Assembly: GCA_963846165.1 (NCBI GenBank) | Contig: CAWJUU010000008.1 | Coordinates: 1-64,000, forward strand | Reading direction: 5' to 3' | DNA: 64,000 bases | From: WHSW01 sp963846165 | GTDB lineage: Bacteria; Actinomycetota; Thermoleophilia; Solirubrobacterales; 70-9 | Shown here: one piece after another, positions 42,506-51,169 of the stretch | How the letters are laid out: the number at the start of each line of letters is the position of its first letter | Numbering within the stretch: the stretch's first letter is position 1 | The notes under the pieces: model-generated | What the model saw: the letters and a program-made list of their open reading frames with translations, nothing else | The model's database searches: none | Told to the model about the DNA's origin: nothing | Translations under genes and position numbers: made by a program

Positions 42506-42892
42506 TCAGCGAGTGAAGATGCCCGAGGTCACCTCGGGGCACTGATAGTCCTTGCGCTTGCCGTTCGGCTTGCGGTACTTGCCGGTCTTGTTGCGCGCGA
42601 CCGCGTAGTAGTTGCCGCCGGTGCCGCTGAAGTCGCTCACCGACCAGGCGCCGCTGGCGTCGGTCTTGTCCTCGCCGATCAGCGTGTCGCTGACCGTCTC
42701 GTTGTCGTGCCACACCTCGACACCGCGCTTGTCCTCGCACTTCTCGAAGTTCGAGCGCACCTGGCCCTCGAAGAAGCCGAGGTTGTAGCCGGTGAACTTA
42801 ACCTGCGAGCTGAAGACCTTCGCCCCGAACGCGGTTCCCGCTATTGCGAGTGCCGCCACCGCCACGCATGCCCCTAGACCGAAACGCTTCAT
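42506..42892 (-). CDS. Small secreted protein, unknown function
   Basis: A 128-residue precursor with a signal peptide (KRFGLGACVAVAALAIAGTAFGA, cleavage near residue 24). The mature part has two Cys (one in NFEKCEDKRG, one in YQCPEVTSG) and a region (TDASGAWSVSDFSGTGGNYYAVA) like a small beta sandwich with a transthyretin-like pattern. ATG 42892 is preferred to 42898 because AAGGAG lies at 8 bases from it. No family named. Confidence 0.65.
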   Translation of the reverse strand: MKRFGLGACVAVAALAIAGTAFGAKVFSSQVKFTGYNLGFFEGQVRSNFEKCEDKRGVEVWHDNETVSDTLIGEDKTDASGAWSVSDFSGTGGNYYAVARNKTGKYRKPNGKRKDYQCPEVTSGIFTR

Positions 42893-43278
42893 CGTCATCG
42901 CTCCTTCGTAATCGCGTCCAGACCACTGTGTCGGACGGGGCGGCCGGAACCTGAAGCGCGGGCGATTCTCGTTCTCGGCGAGTCGCCGGTCCAGCGCGCT
43001 TGAGCCGGGCGCGCGCGACGCCGATCGTTGAAACTGAGACCGGCGGTCGGTCGGTCCTCCCGAGGGCAAGGAAGCCGGCCCGTTCCCCGCCTTCTTTCGC
43101 CAGCAGGACAAGGAGCGAGCTCAGCTGCACCGCGTTCGGAAACGCCGGCTGTCCGGCCGACGGCACCTGGGGCTGACCGTCGACTGACGACTTGTTCTCG
43201 CTATCCGCGAACAACTCGCCAGTGTTTCGACGGTCCGCGACGGTTTCGGCGCTGCGCGGAGTGGCTAGTGTGTGAGCG
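42893..43278. other. Gene-free stretch with one hairpin repeat
   Basis: This 386-base gap separates the divergent secreted protein and RTX-like genes. The only structure I see is copy A of the 32-base hairpin family at 43189-43220. Open frames here are shadows with no coding character. Confidence 0.5.
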
Positions 43279-44178
43279 ATGGGCCCAGGGCGGCAGGCGG
43301 CGATCCTTGGTGCGCTGATCGCGCTCACAGCCGCCTGCGCGCTTGTCGTGCTGGCCGCGCCGGCCGCCGCCCAGGAGGCGGCTACCTGCCTGCGGGTCGA
43401 CGACAGGCTCGACGATCGGCCGAACCACTTCGTCGGGGGACCCAACCGCGACAGCGTCACGGGGCTTCGCGGCAAGGACAAGATGGACGGCGGCAAGGGA
43501 AACGACAAGCTCAACGGCGGTCGCGACAACGACGTCGTCAAGGGCGGGCCCGGCAACGATGTCCTCTGCGGCGGGCGCGGCACCGACAAGCTGATCGGCG
43601 GCGACGGCAACGACACGATCTACGGCGAGGAGGAGAACGACACGATCGACCCCGGCCCCGGCCGCGACACGGTGCTTGGAAGCGAGGGCGACGACCGCAT
43701 CTACGGCTGGGGCAAGCACCGCGGCGAGATCGTCGACGACGGCATCGACCTCCTCGATGGGGGTTTCAACGACGACAAGCTCGAGGCCGGCGGCGCCGAC
43801 ACGCTGCTCGGCTTCACCCACGACGACGAGCTGAGCACGAGGACGCCCGAGGTCGCGCCGAAGAGGATGGACGGCGGGGGCAACGACGACGTGATCTTCG
43901 GCTCGCTTGCCGCCGACCAGATCTTCGGCGGCGAGAATGCCGACAGGCTCTACGGCGACGACGGTGACGATCACCTCTTCGGCGAGGGGGGCGACGACGA
44001 GCTCAACGGCCAGCTCGGCGACGACCGGCTCGACGGCGGCGAGGAGCTCGACTTCCTCAACGGTGGGCCGGGCACCGACAGCTGCGATGGCGGCGCGGCG
44101 GACGACCGGGCCCAGGAGTGCGAGCAGGAGAGCTCGATCCCGCGCCCGCTCGCGGTGACCTGGGCGTGGGGCGGCTGA
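43279..44178 (+). CDS. Secreted RTX-like calcium-binding repeat protein
   Basis: A 299-residue protein with a signal peptide (hydrophobic 8-32, ending APAAAQEA) and then hemolysin-type nonapeptide repeats: GGKGNDKLNGG, GGPGNDVLCGG, GGDGNDTIYG, GSEGDDRIYG, GDDGDDHLFGEGGDDELNG and others, spaced over residues 55-275. These form calcium-bound beta rolls. Two Cys pairs near the C-terminus may be disulfides. There is no enzymatic domain, so it may be a surface or matrix protein. It ends 3 bases before the convergent P450 gene. Confidence 0.85.
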   Translation: MGPGRQAAILGALIALTAACALVVLAAPAAAQEAATCLRVDDRLDDRPNHFVGGPNRDSVTGLRGKDKMDGGKGNDKLNGGRDNDVVKGGPGNDVLCGGRGTDKLIGGDGNDTIYGEEENDTIDPGPGRDTVLGSEGDDRIYGWGKHRGEIVDDGIDLLDGGFNDDKLEAGGADTLLGFTHDDELSTRTPEVAPKRMDGGGNDDVIFGSLAADQIFGGENADRLYGDDGDDHLFGEGGDDELNGQLGDDRLDGGEELDFLNGGPGTDSCDGGAADDRAQECEQESSIPRPLAVTWAWGG

Positions 44179-44181
44179 GGG

Positions 44182-45669
44182 TCAGCCCACGGAGGCGGGC
44201 AGCTCGCGTTCGCGGACCCGCATCTCGAGGCCGCCGTCGGGGCTCAGGGTCGGCATCTGGCGGATCGTCATCGTTCGCCCGGGCAGCAGCTCGAGCCGCA
44301 GCTGCTGGAGCATCAGCGTCGCCACCAGCTTGACCTCGGTCTGGCCGAAGCGCTTGCCGATGCAGATCCGCGAGCCGGCGCCGAAGGGGACGTAGGCGCC
44401 CCGCGGCAGCGCCGCCTTGCGCTCGCGCGTGAAGCGCTCGGGGATGAACGCCTCGGGCTCGGGAAAGACCTCGGGGATCCGGTGGCTGGCCCAGGAGCAG
44501 TAGTTGACGTGGGCGCCCGCGGGAACGGTCGAACCCGCGAACTCGAAGTCGCGAACGGCGCGCCGTGGCCCGATCCAGGCGGGTGGGTAGAGGCGCAGGA
44601 CCTCGTCGAGCACCATCTCGAGGTACGGCAACTCGTGCTCGAGCTGCTCCGGGGTCGGCGGCTCGCCGTCCAGGACCTCGTCCTGCTCGGCCTGCAGCCG
44701 AGCGAGGACGTGCGGGTGTCGGGCGAGCTCATAGAGCATGAACGAGAGGGTCGAGGTCGAGGTGTCGTGGCCGGCGAACATCAGCGTCATCAGCTGGTCG
44801 CGGACCTCCTCGTCGGAAAAGCCCGAGCCATCCTCGTCACGCGCGGAGAGCAGCAGGCTGAGGATGTCGCGGCGCTCGGGGTCCGGGTTCGCGCGACGGC
44901 GGGCGAGCTCGTCGTAGACGATCCGGTCGAGCACCTCGCGCGAGCTCACCAGCCGGCGCCATGGTGAGCGACGGTCGCGACGCAGTCGCAGGTGGTAGTC
45001 GGTGCCGTAGAACCCGAGCGCGCGCTCGAAGTGCTCGGCCGCCATGGCTCCGTGGCCTCCGTCGTCGGGGTCGAGGCCGAGCAGCGCACGCATCGCAATC
45101 CGCATCGCCAGGTTGCGCGCCCAGGCGTAGACGTCGACGATCGTGCCGGGGCGCACGCTCGACAACGCGGCCTCCGTTTCGCGCGCCATCGCCTCGACCG
45201 CGGCCTCGATCTGCTCGCGGTGGAAGGCGGGCATCATGATCCGGCGGGCGCGGTCGTGGTAGCCGCCGTCGATCGTCAGCAGGCCGTCGCCGAGCAGCGG
45301 GATCAGGTCGCCGAAGGAGCCCTCGCGCCAGTGGAAGTTGTGCGGGTGAGAGACGGTGACGTAGTGGTTCGCCTCCGGGCCGAGCATGAAGACGATCCTC
45401 GCGTAGAAGACCCGGAGGCTGAAGATCGGCCCGTGGCGCTCGTAGTTGGAGAGCAGCAGCGGCAGCGGATCACGCGCCATCTGCTGCGTTCGGGCGATGC
45501 TGAAGCTGGTCGGTCCGGGCGGGTAGGGCACGTTCGCCCGTCGCTCGCTGACGATGTCGTCCCAGACTCGCGGCCACGGGCTCCACGAGAGCTGCTCGGG
45601 ACGGGCGTCGCTGTCGGGCGGGCCGTAGGTGGGCGGGTCGACGTCGGTGCTGGTCTCGGCGGTGGTCAT
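44182..45669 (-). CDS. Cytochrome P450
   Basis: A 495-residue P450. The haem loop FGAGSRICIGKRFG (Cys ligand), the I-helix MFAGHDTSTSTLSF, the ExxR of EVLRLYPP and the PERF motif are all present. The N-terminus has no membrane anchor, so it is soluble. It resembles bacterial P450s close to fatty-acid or steroid hydroxylases (CYP102/CYP110-like); no substrate can be given. No ferredoxin gene is adjacent. Upstream lies a 508-base gap with MITE-like copy 2. Confidence 0.93.
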   Translation of the reverse strand: MTTAETSTDVDPPTYGPPDSDARPEQLSWSPWPRVWDDIVSERRANVPYPPGPTSFSIARTQQMARDPLPLLLSNYERHGPIFSLRVFYARIVFMLGPEANHYVTVSHPHNFHWREGSFGDLIPLLGDGLLTIDGGYHDRARRIMMPAFHREQIEAAVEAMARETEAALSSVRPGTIVDVYAWARNLAMRIAMRALLGLDPDDGGHGAMAAEHFERALGFYGTDYHLRLRRDRRSPWRRLVSSREVLDRIVYDELARRRANPDPERRDILSLLLSARDEDGSGFSDEEVRDQLMTLMFAGHDTSTSTLSFMLYELARHPHVLARLQAEQDEVLDGEPPTPEQLEHELPYLEMVLDEVLRLYPPAWIGPRRAVRDFEFAGSTVPAGAHVNYCSWASHRIPEVFPEPEAFIPERFTRERKAALPRGAYVPFGAGSRICIGKRFGQTEVKLVATLMLQQLRLELLPGRTMTIRQMPTLSPDGGLEMRVRERELPASVG

Positions 45670-45748
45670 CGCGATGCGGCGAAGTATCGCGGCACCGAGG
45701 GCGCACGCGCGCGGCTCGATGGGCGAGCCCGGTTTTCGCGTGCATGCG

Positions 45749-46100
45749 GGTTTGGCGCGTCCCGCTCGAGCCCTCGTCGGGCACGAGGCGGGGGTCGTTT
45801 GTCAGTGAGGGAGGGTGTGGATGCAAGCCCAGGTCGCAAACAACGGCCTCAACCGTCCCTCGGCATCGAGTCCGAGGTTGTTGTCGCTATAGAGCAACAA
45901 CTCTCCTTTCAAGCTCGACGCCCGATCGAAAGGCGGGTTGACGCGCCGCCCGAGGCCCGATTGGCGACCTATCGCCGGATAGCGACCACAAAGCGCCACT
46001 GACGCCCCGAGCGGACCGAAAGCGCCCGCGCCACGCCCCACTCCCTCCCCTCACTGCGAACCGACCAGGCCCCGCGCCCCGGCTCGAGCGGAACGCCACC
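45749..46100. repeat. MITE-like element, copy 2
   Basis: About 352 bases between the divergent P450 and SDR genes. The left end (CCCGCTCGAGCCCTCGTCGG... to CAGTGAGGGAGGG) and the inverted right end (CCCTCCCCTCACTG ... CGAGCGGAACGCCACC) are roughly 60-base terminal inverted repeats. The core is similar to copy 3 over at least 100 bases and contains copy B of the 32-base hairpin (45874-45906). The rest of the 508-base gap (45670-46177) shows nothing else. Confidence 0.7.
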
Positions 46101-46177
46101 CCCGCCCGAGCGGAGCGGGGTCGGCGCGATGGTCGGTACGCTGGCGGCGCACACGATCGACGAGAGGAGACCGGGGA

Positions 46178-47065
46178 ATGGCAAAGGAGCCGCGTTCGCT
46201 CCAGGGCAAGGTAATCGCGATCACCGGCGGCGCGCGCGGGATCGGCAAGGCGACCGCGGCGGCGCTGGTTCGCAAGGGCGCCAAGGTCGCGATCGGCGAC
46301 CTCGACCGAGAGCTGGCCGAAGCCACCGCGGCGGAGCTCGGCAGCGACACCCTTGCGCTCGAGCTCGACGTCACCAGGCGCGACTCGTTCGAGGGGTTCC
46401 TCGATCAGGTCGAGGAGCGGCTCGACTCGCTCGACGTGCTCGTCAACAACGCCGGGATCATGCCGCTCGGCCGGTTCGTCGACGAGGACGACCCCACAGC
46501 CCGGCGCATGGTCGACATCAACGTGCACGGGGTCCTCTACGGGATGAAGCTGGCGCTGCCGAGGATGGAGCGGCGCGGCAGCGGCCACCTCGTCAACCTC
46601 GCATCGCAGGCCGGCAAGGCCGGAATTCCCGGCGGAGCCACGTATTGCGGCACGAAGCACTTCGTCGTCGGCGTCTCGGAGGCGGTCCGCGCCGAGCTCC
46701 GCGACACCGGTATCGAGATCTCCTGCGTGATGCCGGCGGTGGTCAACACGGAGCTCGGCTCAGGGCTGGTCGAGACCCGCGCGATCAAGAAGCTCGAGCC
46801 GGAGGATGTCGCCGAGGCGATCGTCGCGGCGCTCGAGTATCCGAAGTTCGACGTCTGGGTCCCGCGCGAGAGCGCCGCGATCAGCAAGGTGTTGCAACTG
46901 CTGCCGCGCCGCGGCCGCGAGGCAGTGGCCCGCTTGCTCAAGGTCGACCAGGTCCTCGCCGCCGCCAACGTCGCCGAACGCGCCGCCTACGAGGACCGCG
47001 CCGCGCACTCGCAGCCCGGGCTCGAGGCGGAGACGAAGGCCGAGGAAGCCGCGAGCAAGGGCTAG
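46178..47065 (+). CDS. SDR-family oxidoreductase
   Basis: A 295-residue SDR with intact motifs: ITGGARGIGKAT at residues 15-26, VNNAGIM near 90, SQAGKAG (catalytic Ser region) and YCGTKHF (Tyr-x-x-x-Lys). The C-terminus is longer than the classical type by about 40 residues and acidic (EAETKAEEAASKG). Alcohol or ketone substrate unknown. AGGAGACCGGGGA lies before ATG 46178. It is convergent with the CoA-transferase gene. Confidence 0.88.
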   Translation: MAKEPRSLQGKVIAITGGARGIGKATAAALVRKGAKVAIGDLDRELAEATAAELGSDTLALELDVTRRDSFEGFLDQVEERLDSLDVLVNNAGIMPLGRFVDEDDPTARRMVDINVHGVLYGMKLALPRMERRGSGHLVNLASQAGKAGIPGGATYCGTKHFVVGVSEAVRAELRDTGIEISCVMPAVVNTELGSGLVETRAIKKLEPEDVAEAIVAALEYPKFDVWVPRESAAISKVLQLLPRRGREAVARLLKVDQVLAAANVAERAAYEDRAAHSQPGLEAETKAEEAASKG

Positions 47066-47136
47066 GCCGTTGTCGCATTGACCACCCATGCGGTGGTCAG
47101 CTCGATAACCGCTCGCGTGCCGTTTCGGTCAGTCGC

Positions 47137-48453
47137 CTATCCGACTGCCGAGCGACCGCCCGAGGCGCGCTCGGCCGCCTCGCGCAGCTCGTCGCGGAAG
47201 TCGGGGTGGGCGATCTCGGCCAGCGCCTCGCCGCGCTGGTGGACGGTGAGCCCCTGCAGCTCGGCGGCGCCGTGCTCGGTGACGATCACGTCGACCTGGT
47301 GGCGCGGCGTGGTGACGACCGCCCCGGCGTCGAAGTAGGGAACGATCCGCGAGCACAGCTCCCCGCCGATCGTCACCGTCGACGGCAGGCAGAGCAGCGA
47401 GCGGTCCTCCAGCGAGAGCGCCGGGCCGGAGATGAAGTCCTCGTGGCCGCCGATCCCCGAGTACTGCGTGCCGTTGATCGTGTCGGCGATCACCTGGCCG
47501 TGGATGTCGACGGCGAGCGCGGCGTTGATCGTCACCATGAGCCGGTTGCGCCCGATCAGATCGGGCGAGTTGACGACCTCGACCGGGAGGAAGGCGACCT
47601 GGTCGTTGCCGTTCAGCCATGCATACAGCTCCTCGGAGCCGCCGGCGAAGGTGGCGACCGAGACGCCGTCGAACTGGCCCTTGCGGTTGGCCACCTTGCC
47701 GGCCTGGTGGAGCTCCATCAGGCCGTTGGTGAACATCTCGGAGTGCACTCCGTAGTCGCCGCCTTCGCCCTCCGCGAGACGGCCGACGATCGCCGAGGGC
47801 ACGGTGCCGATCCCGGTCTGCAGCGTCGCGCCCTCGGGGATGAAAGCGCGTGCGTGGGTGGCGATTGCCTCGTCGATCGGCCCGGGCTCGGGCTCGGGGA
47901 GCGCGAACGGGGCCGACTCGCTCTCGACCAGGATGTCGACCTGGTCGACATGAACCGCGTGGCGGTGCTCGGGCGGCAGGCCGGCTGTGCGTGGGAAGCG
48001 CGCTGAGACCTCAACGACGAGCAGCCGCTCGGGGTCGGCGGCGGCGCGGCCGAGCTCGGCGTAGGTGCCCCCGGAATGCAGCGAGAGGCTGCACCAGCCG
48101 CTGGAGTCGGGGGGTGCGGCGACGGTCGCCATCACCCGCGGGCTCTGCTGCTCGAGCAGCGGCGCGAAGCGGCGGAAGTCGGCGGGGGCGAAGCTGATGT
48201 TCGCCCCCTGGTCGCGCAGGGCTCGCTCGAGCGGGCCGAAGAAGCCGGACAGGTAGTGGACGTTGGGGTGCTTGAACGCCTCCGACCAGGCGAGCAGCAA
48301 GGCGCCCGCGATGCGCAGGTCCTGCCAGTCGTCGCGACGGCCGAGCGCCTCCAGGAACGCCGGCGGCTGGCCGGTGCCGAGCGGGATCGCGAGCGTGTCG
48401 GTCGGCTCGAGGCGCCCGGCGGCCTCGTCGGCGGTGAGCGTCTCGGCGGCCAT
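47137..48453 (-). CDS. Acetyl-CoA hydrolase/transferase family protein (CoA-transferase)
   Basis: A 438-residue family I CoA-transferase of the acetyl-CoA hydrolase type: IPLGTGQPPAFLEALG at the start, LQTGIGTVPSAIV, the catalytic Glu in YGVHSEMFTNGLMELH, QVIADTINGTQYSGIGGHEDF and VVTTPRHQVDVIVTEHGAA. It swaps CoA between small acids (acetate, butyrate, hydroxybutyrate). A 7-base inverted repeat (48508-48525) lies 55 bases upstream of its start. It precedes the TetR gene on the same strand; coregulation is possible. Confidence 0.9.
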   Translation of the reverse strand: MAAETLTADEAAGRLEPTDTLAIPLGTGQPPAFLEALGRRDDWQDLRIAGALLLAWSEAFKHPNVHYLSGFFGPLERALRDQGANISFAPADFRRFAPLLEQQSPRVMATVAAPPDSSGWCSLSLHSGGTYAELGRAAADPERLLVVEVSARFPRTAGLPPEHRHAVHVDQVDILVESESAPFALPEPEPGPIDEAIATHARAFIPEGATLQTGIGTVPSAIVGRLAEGEGGDYGVHSEMFTNGLMELHQAGKVANRKGQFDGVSVATFAGGSEELYAWLNGNDQVAFLPVEVVNSPDLIGRNRLMVTINAALAVDIHGQVIADTINGTQYSGIGGHEDFISGPALSLEDRSLLCLPSTVTIGGELCSRIVPYFDAGAVVTTPRHQVDVIVTEHGAAELQGLTVHQRGEALAEIAHPDFRDELREAAERASGGRSAVG

Positions 48454-48507
48454 CGGCCGAGAACCTACCTCGCCCGCGGTCTGGCGACGCTGCCGGTTGA
48501 CGCCTTA

Positions 48508-48525
48508 GGTACTCCATCGAGTACC
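48508..48525. promoter_or_regulatory. Inverted repeat upstream of CoA-transferase
   Basis: GGTACTC (48508-48514) and GAGTACC (48519-48525) are perfect 7-base arms with a CATC loop in the 96-base gap between the TetR stop and the CoA-transferase start. Candidate operator or terminator for the TetR gene. Confidence 0.4.
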
Positions 48526-48549
48526 CAAGTGCTCAATCGTTGGGTGGCG

Positions 48550-49132
48550 CTAGGCGCGCAGGCCGGCGAGAATGATCTCGAGGTGGCGCTCCCAGCTCAT
48601 CGACGGGCGCCCGTCGTTGGCGCGCGTCGCGCGCCCGAGCCCGCAGATCAGGCTCGGCACGTCCTCGGCGACGATGTCGGCGCGGAGCTGGCCGCTCTGG
48701 TGGGCGCGCTCGACCACCTTGCCCGTGACCCCGAGCATGTCGACCTTGTCGGCCGCCTGCCCGCACAGCCCCGCTCGCTGGTCCATCGCCTCCGAAAGCG
48801 CCCGGTCCTCGACCATCACCCGAGCCGAGTAGGTCATGAACCCGACGAACGCGTCCCAGGGGTCCTCGACCTCGAGCGAGGCGCGGCCGGCCTCGGCGAG
48901 TCCCTCGAAACGCGCGTCGGCGAGCGCCTGGAGCAGGTCCTCCTTGGTCGGGAAGTGGCGGTAGACGGTGCCGACGCCGACCCCGGCGTCGCGGGCGATC
49001 TCGTCGATCTGCGCTTCGAGGCCGCTGCAGGGCGAATTGCCTGCGCGACGCTTCGAGCACCTTCTCGCGGTTGCGGCGCGCGTCGGCGCGCTGGGTGCGC
49101 GGTCCGCTTGCCCGTTTGGTCTCGGTTGCCAT
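48550..49132 (-). CDS. TetR-family repressor (one frameshift)
   Basis: Starts ATG 49132. The helix-turn-helix begins in one frame (RNREKVLEASRRQFA) and continues in another (IDEIARDAGVGVGTVYRHFPTKEDLLQAL) after an extra base near 49024; repaired it has 193 residues. The C-terminal ligand domain (GFMTYSARVMVEDRALSEAMDQRAG) is intact. It is divergent from an MFS drug exporter with two GGAA-N6-TTCC palindromes in between, the usual repressor/exporter arrangement. Confidence 0.85.
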
Positions 49133-49202
49133 CTCAGATCTCCGGGGCGCTGTCTTTCTCGGTGGTCCCCGTTCGTCGTTTGTGTGACCGACCGCACGAC
49201 AA

Positions 49203-49252
49203 ACGGAATCGAGATTCCGTATAGTACGAATCGAAACCGGAACTCAGCTTCC
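49203..49252. promoter_or_regulatory. Two tandem operator-like palindromes for TetR/MFS pair
   Basis: ACGGAATC-GA-GATTCCGT (49203-49220) is a perfect 18-base palindrome. A second half-match, GGAA-CTCAGC-TTCC, is at 49239-49252. Both have core GGAA-N6-TTCC, centres 34 bases apart. A -10-like TATAGT at 49220-49225 overlaps the first. The setting between a TetR gene and a transporter makes these the likely repressor sites. Confidence 0.7.
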
Positions 49253-49295
49253 GATTATAGCCACAAAAAACGCGAGCACGAAGGAGACGGATTCG

Positions 49296-50759
49296 ATGAC
49301 CACGACACAGCAGTTCGAACGCAGAAGGTGGATCGCGCTGGCGCTGCTCGCGATGGCGCAGTTCGTGGTCGTCCTCGATGCCTCGATCGTCAACGTCGCG
49401 TTGCCGACGATTGGCGAGACGCTGTCGTTCTCCCAGGATGACCTCTCCTGGGTCGTAAATGCGTACGTGCTCACGTTCGGTGGCTTCCTGCTGCTCGGCG
49501 GACGGCTCGCCGACCTGCTCGGGCGCCGCCGCGTGTTCATGGGCGGCCTCGTCCTCTTCGCGCTCGCCTCGTTGGCGGGCGGGTTCGCCGACAGCGAGGG
49601 CGCGTTGATCGCCGCTCGCGCGGTCCAGGGGCTCGGCGCGGCGCTGCTTTCACCGGCTGCGCTCTCGATCGTCACGACGACCTTCCGCGATGGCGCCGAG
49701 CGCAACAAGGCGCTCGGGGTCTGGGGCGCCGTCGCCGGCGCCGGTGGCGCTGCCGGCGTCCTGCTCGGCGGCGTGTTCACGGAGTACCTCGGCTGGGAGT
49801 GGGTGCTCTGGGCCAACGTCCCGATCGGGATCCTCGCGGCAGTGGCGGCCCCGTCGCTGATCGCCGAGAGCCGTTCGGAGTCCGAGACCCGTGCCTTCGA
49901 CTTCGCCGGCGCGGTCAGCGTCACCGCCGCGATCTCGCTCTTCGTCTACGGGCTGGTCGAAGCGCCGAATGCCGGCTGGGGTTCGGCCCAGACGATCGGC
50001 CTGCTCGCCGCCGCGGCCGCCTTGCTGGCGACCTTCGTGGCGATCGAGCGGCGCTCGGCGTCGCCGCTGGTTCCGTTCTCGATCTTCCGCATTCGGACGC
50101 TGACGGGCGCCAACGTGGTCGGGATCCTGACCGGCGCCTCGCTGTTCTCGATGTTCTTCTTCATCTCGCTCTACATGCAGAACGTGCTCGGCTACAGCGC
50201 GATCAAGGCCGGCCTCTCATACCTGCCGCTCGCGGTGACGATCATCATCGCCGCCGGGATCGCGTCGGTGCTCGTCACCCGGATCGGCTTCAAGCCGGTG
50301 CTGGCGGCCGGGATGCTGCTGATCGCAGGCGGCCTGCTCTGGTTCGGCCAGATCTCGGCCGGTGGGAGCTTCCTATCCGACCTGTTGGGCCCGATGCTGC
50401 TCGCGGCCGTGGGACTCGGCTTCGCGTTCGTCCCGCAGACGATCGCCGCGGTCTCGGGAGTGGCCGAGCGCGAGGCGGGGCTGGCGAGCGGGCTGATCAA
50501 CACCTCGCAGCAGGTCGGCGGGGCGCTCGGCCTGGCGTTGCTCTCCACCGTGGCCTTCCCGCAGATCGAGGACGCCGCGATCGCTTCGGGTGGGGCGCCC
50601 ACGGCGGCGACCCTGACCGAGGGCTATGCGGACGCGTTCATGGTCGGTGCCGGCGTCGCCGCGCTCGGCGTGATCGCGACGCTGACCCTGATCCGCGGCC
50701 GCGACAGCCGCGCCCATGTCGAGCTGGGCGGCGCCGAGCCCGCGGGTGCGGGCGCCTGA
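49296..50759 (+). CDS. MFS multidrug transporter (DHA2, 14 TM)
   Basis: A 487-residue protein with about 14 transmembrane segments. The signature VVLDASIVNVALPTIG in TM1, GGRLADLLGRRRVF in loop 2-3 and SGVAEREAGLASGLINTSQQVGGALGLAL mark the DHA2 (EmrB/QacA) drug:H+ antiporters. AAGGAG precedes ATG 49296. The divergent TetR gene probably represses it. Export of toxic organic compounds is expected. Confidence 0.92.
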   Translation: MTTTQQFERRRWIALALLAMAQFVVVLDASIVNVALPTIGETLSFSQDDLSWVVNAYVLTFGGFLLLGGRLADLLGRRRVFMGGLVLFALASLAGGFADSEGALIAARAVQGLGAALLSPAALSIVTTTFRDGAERNKALGVWGAVAGAGGAAGVLLGGVFTEYLGWEWVLWANVPIGILAAVAAPSLIAESRSESETRAFDFAGAVSVTAAISLFVYGLVEAPNAGWGSAQTIGLLAAAAALLATFVAIERRSASPLVPFSIFRIRTLTGANVVGILTGASLFSMFFFISLYMQNVLGYSAIKAGLSYLPLAVTIIIAAGIASVLVTRIGFKPVLAAGMLLIAGGLLWFGQISAGGSFLSDLLGPMLLAAVGLGFAFVPQTIAAVSGVAEREAGLASGLINTSQQVGGALGLALLSTVAFPQIEDAAIASGGAPTAATLTEGYADAFMVGAGVAALGVIATLTLIRGRDSRAHVELGGAEPAGAGA

Positions 50760-50912
50760 TCGCGCCGAGGCCTGGCGCCCCGTGGATCGCGCAGTGCGTT
50801 CCGCGGGGCGCTCAGCTACCCTGCCGCCCGTAAACGTGCGTAGCAGTTCGCAGGCGTCCTTACCAGGGTTCCTTCGTACGGCGCACCTGAGTTCCCTGGA
50901 GGGACAACACAG

Positions 50913-51110
50913 ATGGCACTAGGAACAGTGAAGTGGTTCAACCACGAGAAGGGCTTCGGCTTCATCACACCGGATGACACCGGACGCGACCTCTTCGTCC
51001 ATCAGAGCCAGGTCGAGGGCGGCGGCGCCCTCGCCGACGGCGCGAAGGTCGAGTTCGAGTCCGAGGAGAGCGACAAGGGCCCGCGCGCGGTCAACGTGCG
51101 CACGGTCTAG
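50913..51110 (+). CDS. cspA: Cold-shock protein, CspA family (second copy)
   Basis: A 65-residue cold-shock domain, GTVKWFNHEKGFGFI and DLFVHQSQV, with CTGGAGGGACAAC just before ATG 50913. The 153 bases upstream contain no gene and may be the long leader typical of cold-shock mRNAs. It differs from the 42.2 kb copy mainly in the loop after RNP2. Confidence 0.95.
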   Translation: MALGTVKWFNHEKGFGFITPDDTGRDLFVHQSQVEGGGALADGAKVEFESEESDKGPRAVNVRTV

Positions 51111-51169
51111 CTCTCGAGCAGCATCGACGTTCCCGAGGGGCGGCGCACGGCGCCGCCCCTCGTTGCGTA

